From assembly GCA_009760885.1 (NCBI GenBank), contig CM019697.1:28822710-28886709 (forward strand): a DNA stretch of 64,000 nt. The letters run 5' to 3'. Numbering within the stretch: position 1 is the stretch's first letter; the number at the start of each line of letters is the position of its first letter. The notes under the pieces are model-generated. The model searched no databases. It saw nothing but the letters and a program-made list of their open reading frames with translations, and was not told where the DNA came from. The stretch comes from Achatina immaculata (taxonomy: Eukaryota > Mollusca > Gastropoda > Stylommatophora > Achatinidae). Made by a program: the position numbers and the translations under genes. This document shows positions 63,656-64,000 of this stretch, piece by piece.

Positions 63656-64000
63656 CTGGGAACAACTGTGTTGAGAACACACTTATCTTAACATAGTCTT
63701 TGTGAGACAGGGAACATAGATCTGTTTGCTTAAAAACTGACCTACTTCTGTAGCCCATAAACCTGTAGCAATTAACACTAATTATAACTGTTATTTTTCT
63801 AAAATGTAATGTCAGGTTGGTGGACAGATAAGGACATGGAGACTGCTGGTGGCGATGAGAAAAATCTGGTGTGAAACCAATGAATCCAAGCCTATGGGTC
63901 TTTACAACAAAGGCTATCAGAATGATGTAAACAAAACAGAGCCAGCAGACTATAGGTGGCGGGGAATGGATATCTTTGAAGCGCTCACTGGACTCCTCAT
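63656..64000 (+). mobile_element. LINE-H 5' end (runs off the right edge)
   Basis: Matches 41513-41870 closely: CTGGGAACAACTGTGTTGAG at 63656, the 5' UTR, and the ORF1-like start MDIFEALTGLL at 63968, continuing past the window. Two independent LINE-H copies starting at the same base support this as the true 5' end. Confidence 0.8.

Overview
This 64 kb window is AT-rich, repeat-dense DNA from an animal, most likely a marine invertebrate. A mollusc or another lophotrochozoan is my best guess, from the mix of Penelope-like, LINE, hAT and Tc1/mariner elements, tRNA-derived SINEs and long microsatellites; no single diagnostic host gene is present. I found no convincing host gene, no functional tRNA or rRNA gene, and no bacterial feature. 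Nearly every coding signal belongs to a mobile element, and almost all are truncated or frameshifted.

The families, with working names used in the entries. PLE: a Penelope-like element (reverse transcriptase plus GIY-YIG endonuclease) with at least five coding pieces and several orphan 3' tails. LINE-A, LINE-B, LINE-C, LINE-D, LINE-E, LINE-F: endonuclease/reverse-transcriptase LINEs without visible RNase H. LINE-H and LINE-G: LINEs with RNase H (I-like group). A CR1/L2/Daphne-like LINE lies at 8.2-11.1 kb. DNA transposons are two hAT copies, two mariner relics, and Tc1-type pieces. Repeat A is an unrecognised composite repeat with internal tandem modules, present at four loci.

Layout: 0-4 kb, paired opposed PLE arms, an unknown relic and a short PLE derivative; 4-8 kb, a SINE, a LINE-E fragment, a 78-bp-arm hairpin and microsatellites; 8-11 kb, the CR1/L2-like LINE; 12-15.5 kb, LINE-A interrupted by a mariner that is itself interrupted by a PLE; 15.5-25.8 kb, LINE-A/B/D pieces, a split Tc1 and hAT copy 1; 26.6-33 kb, Repeat A twice, a 1.1 kb foldback and LINE-F; 33-38.5 kb, Tc1/mariner relics, a MITE and a minisatellite; 39-40.5 kb, LINE-C; 41.5-46 kb, a near-complete but decayed LINE-H; 46-53.9 kb, PLE pieces, LINE-C split by Repeat A, and opposed LINE-B pieces; 55.5-62 kb, a three-level nest (PLE inside hAT inside LINE-G) with target duplications at both insertion levels; 62.7-64 kb, Repeat A, LINE-C and the 5' end of another LINE-H.

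The genes do not form a pathway; they record successive insertions. The most informative signals are the nests with target-site duplications, the opposed PLE arms that share one breakpoint at two loci and carry a degenerate hammerhead-ribozyme-like motif, and Repeat A, whose copy at 48.9-50.8 kb is bounded by an apparent target duplication.
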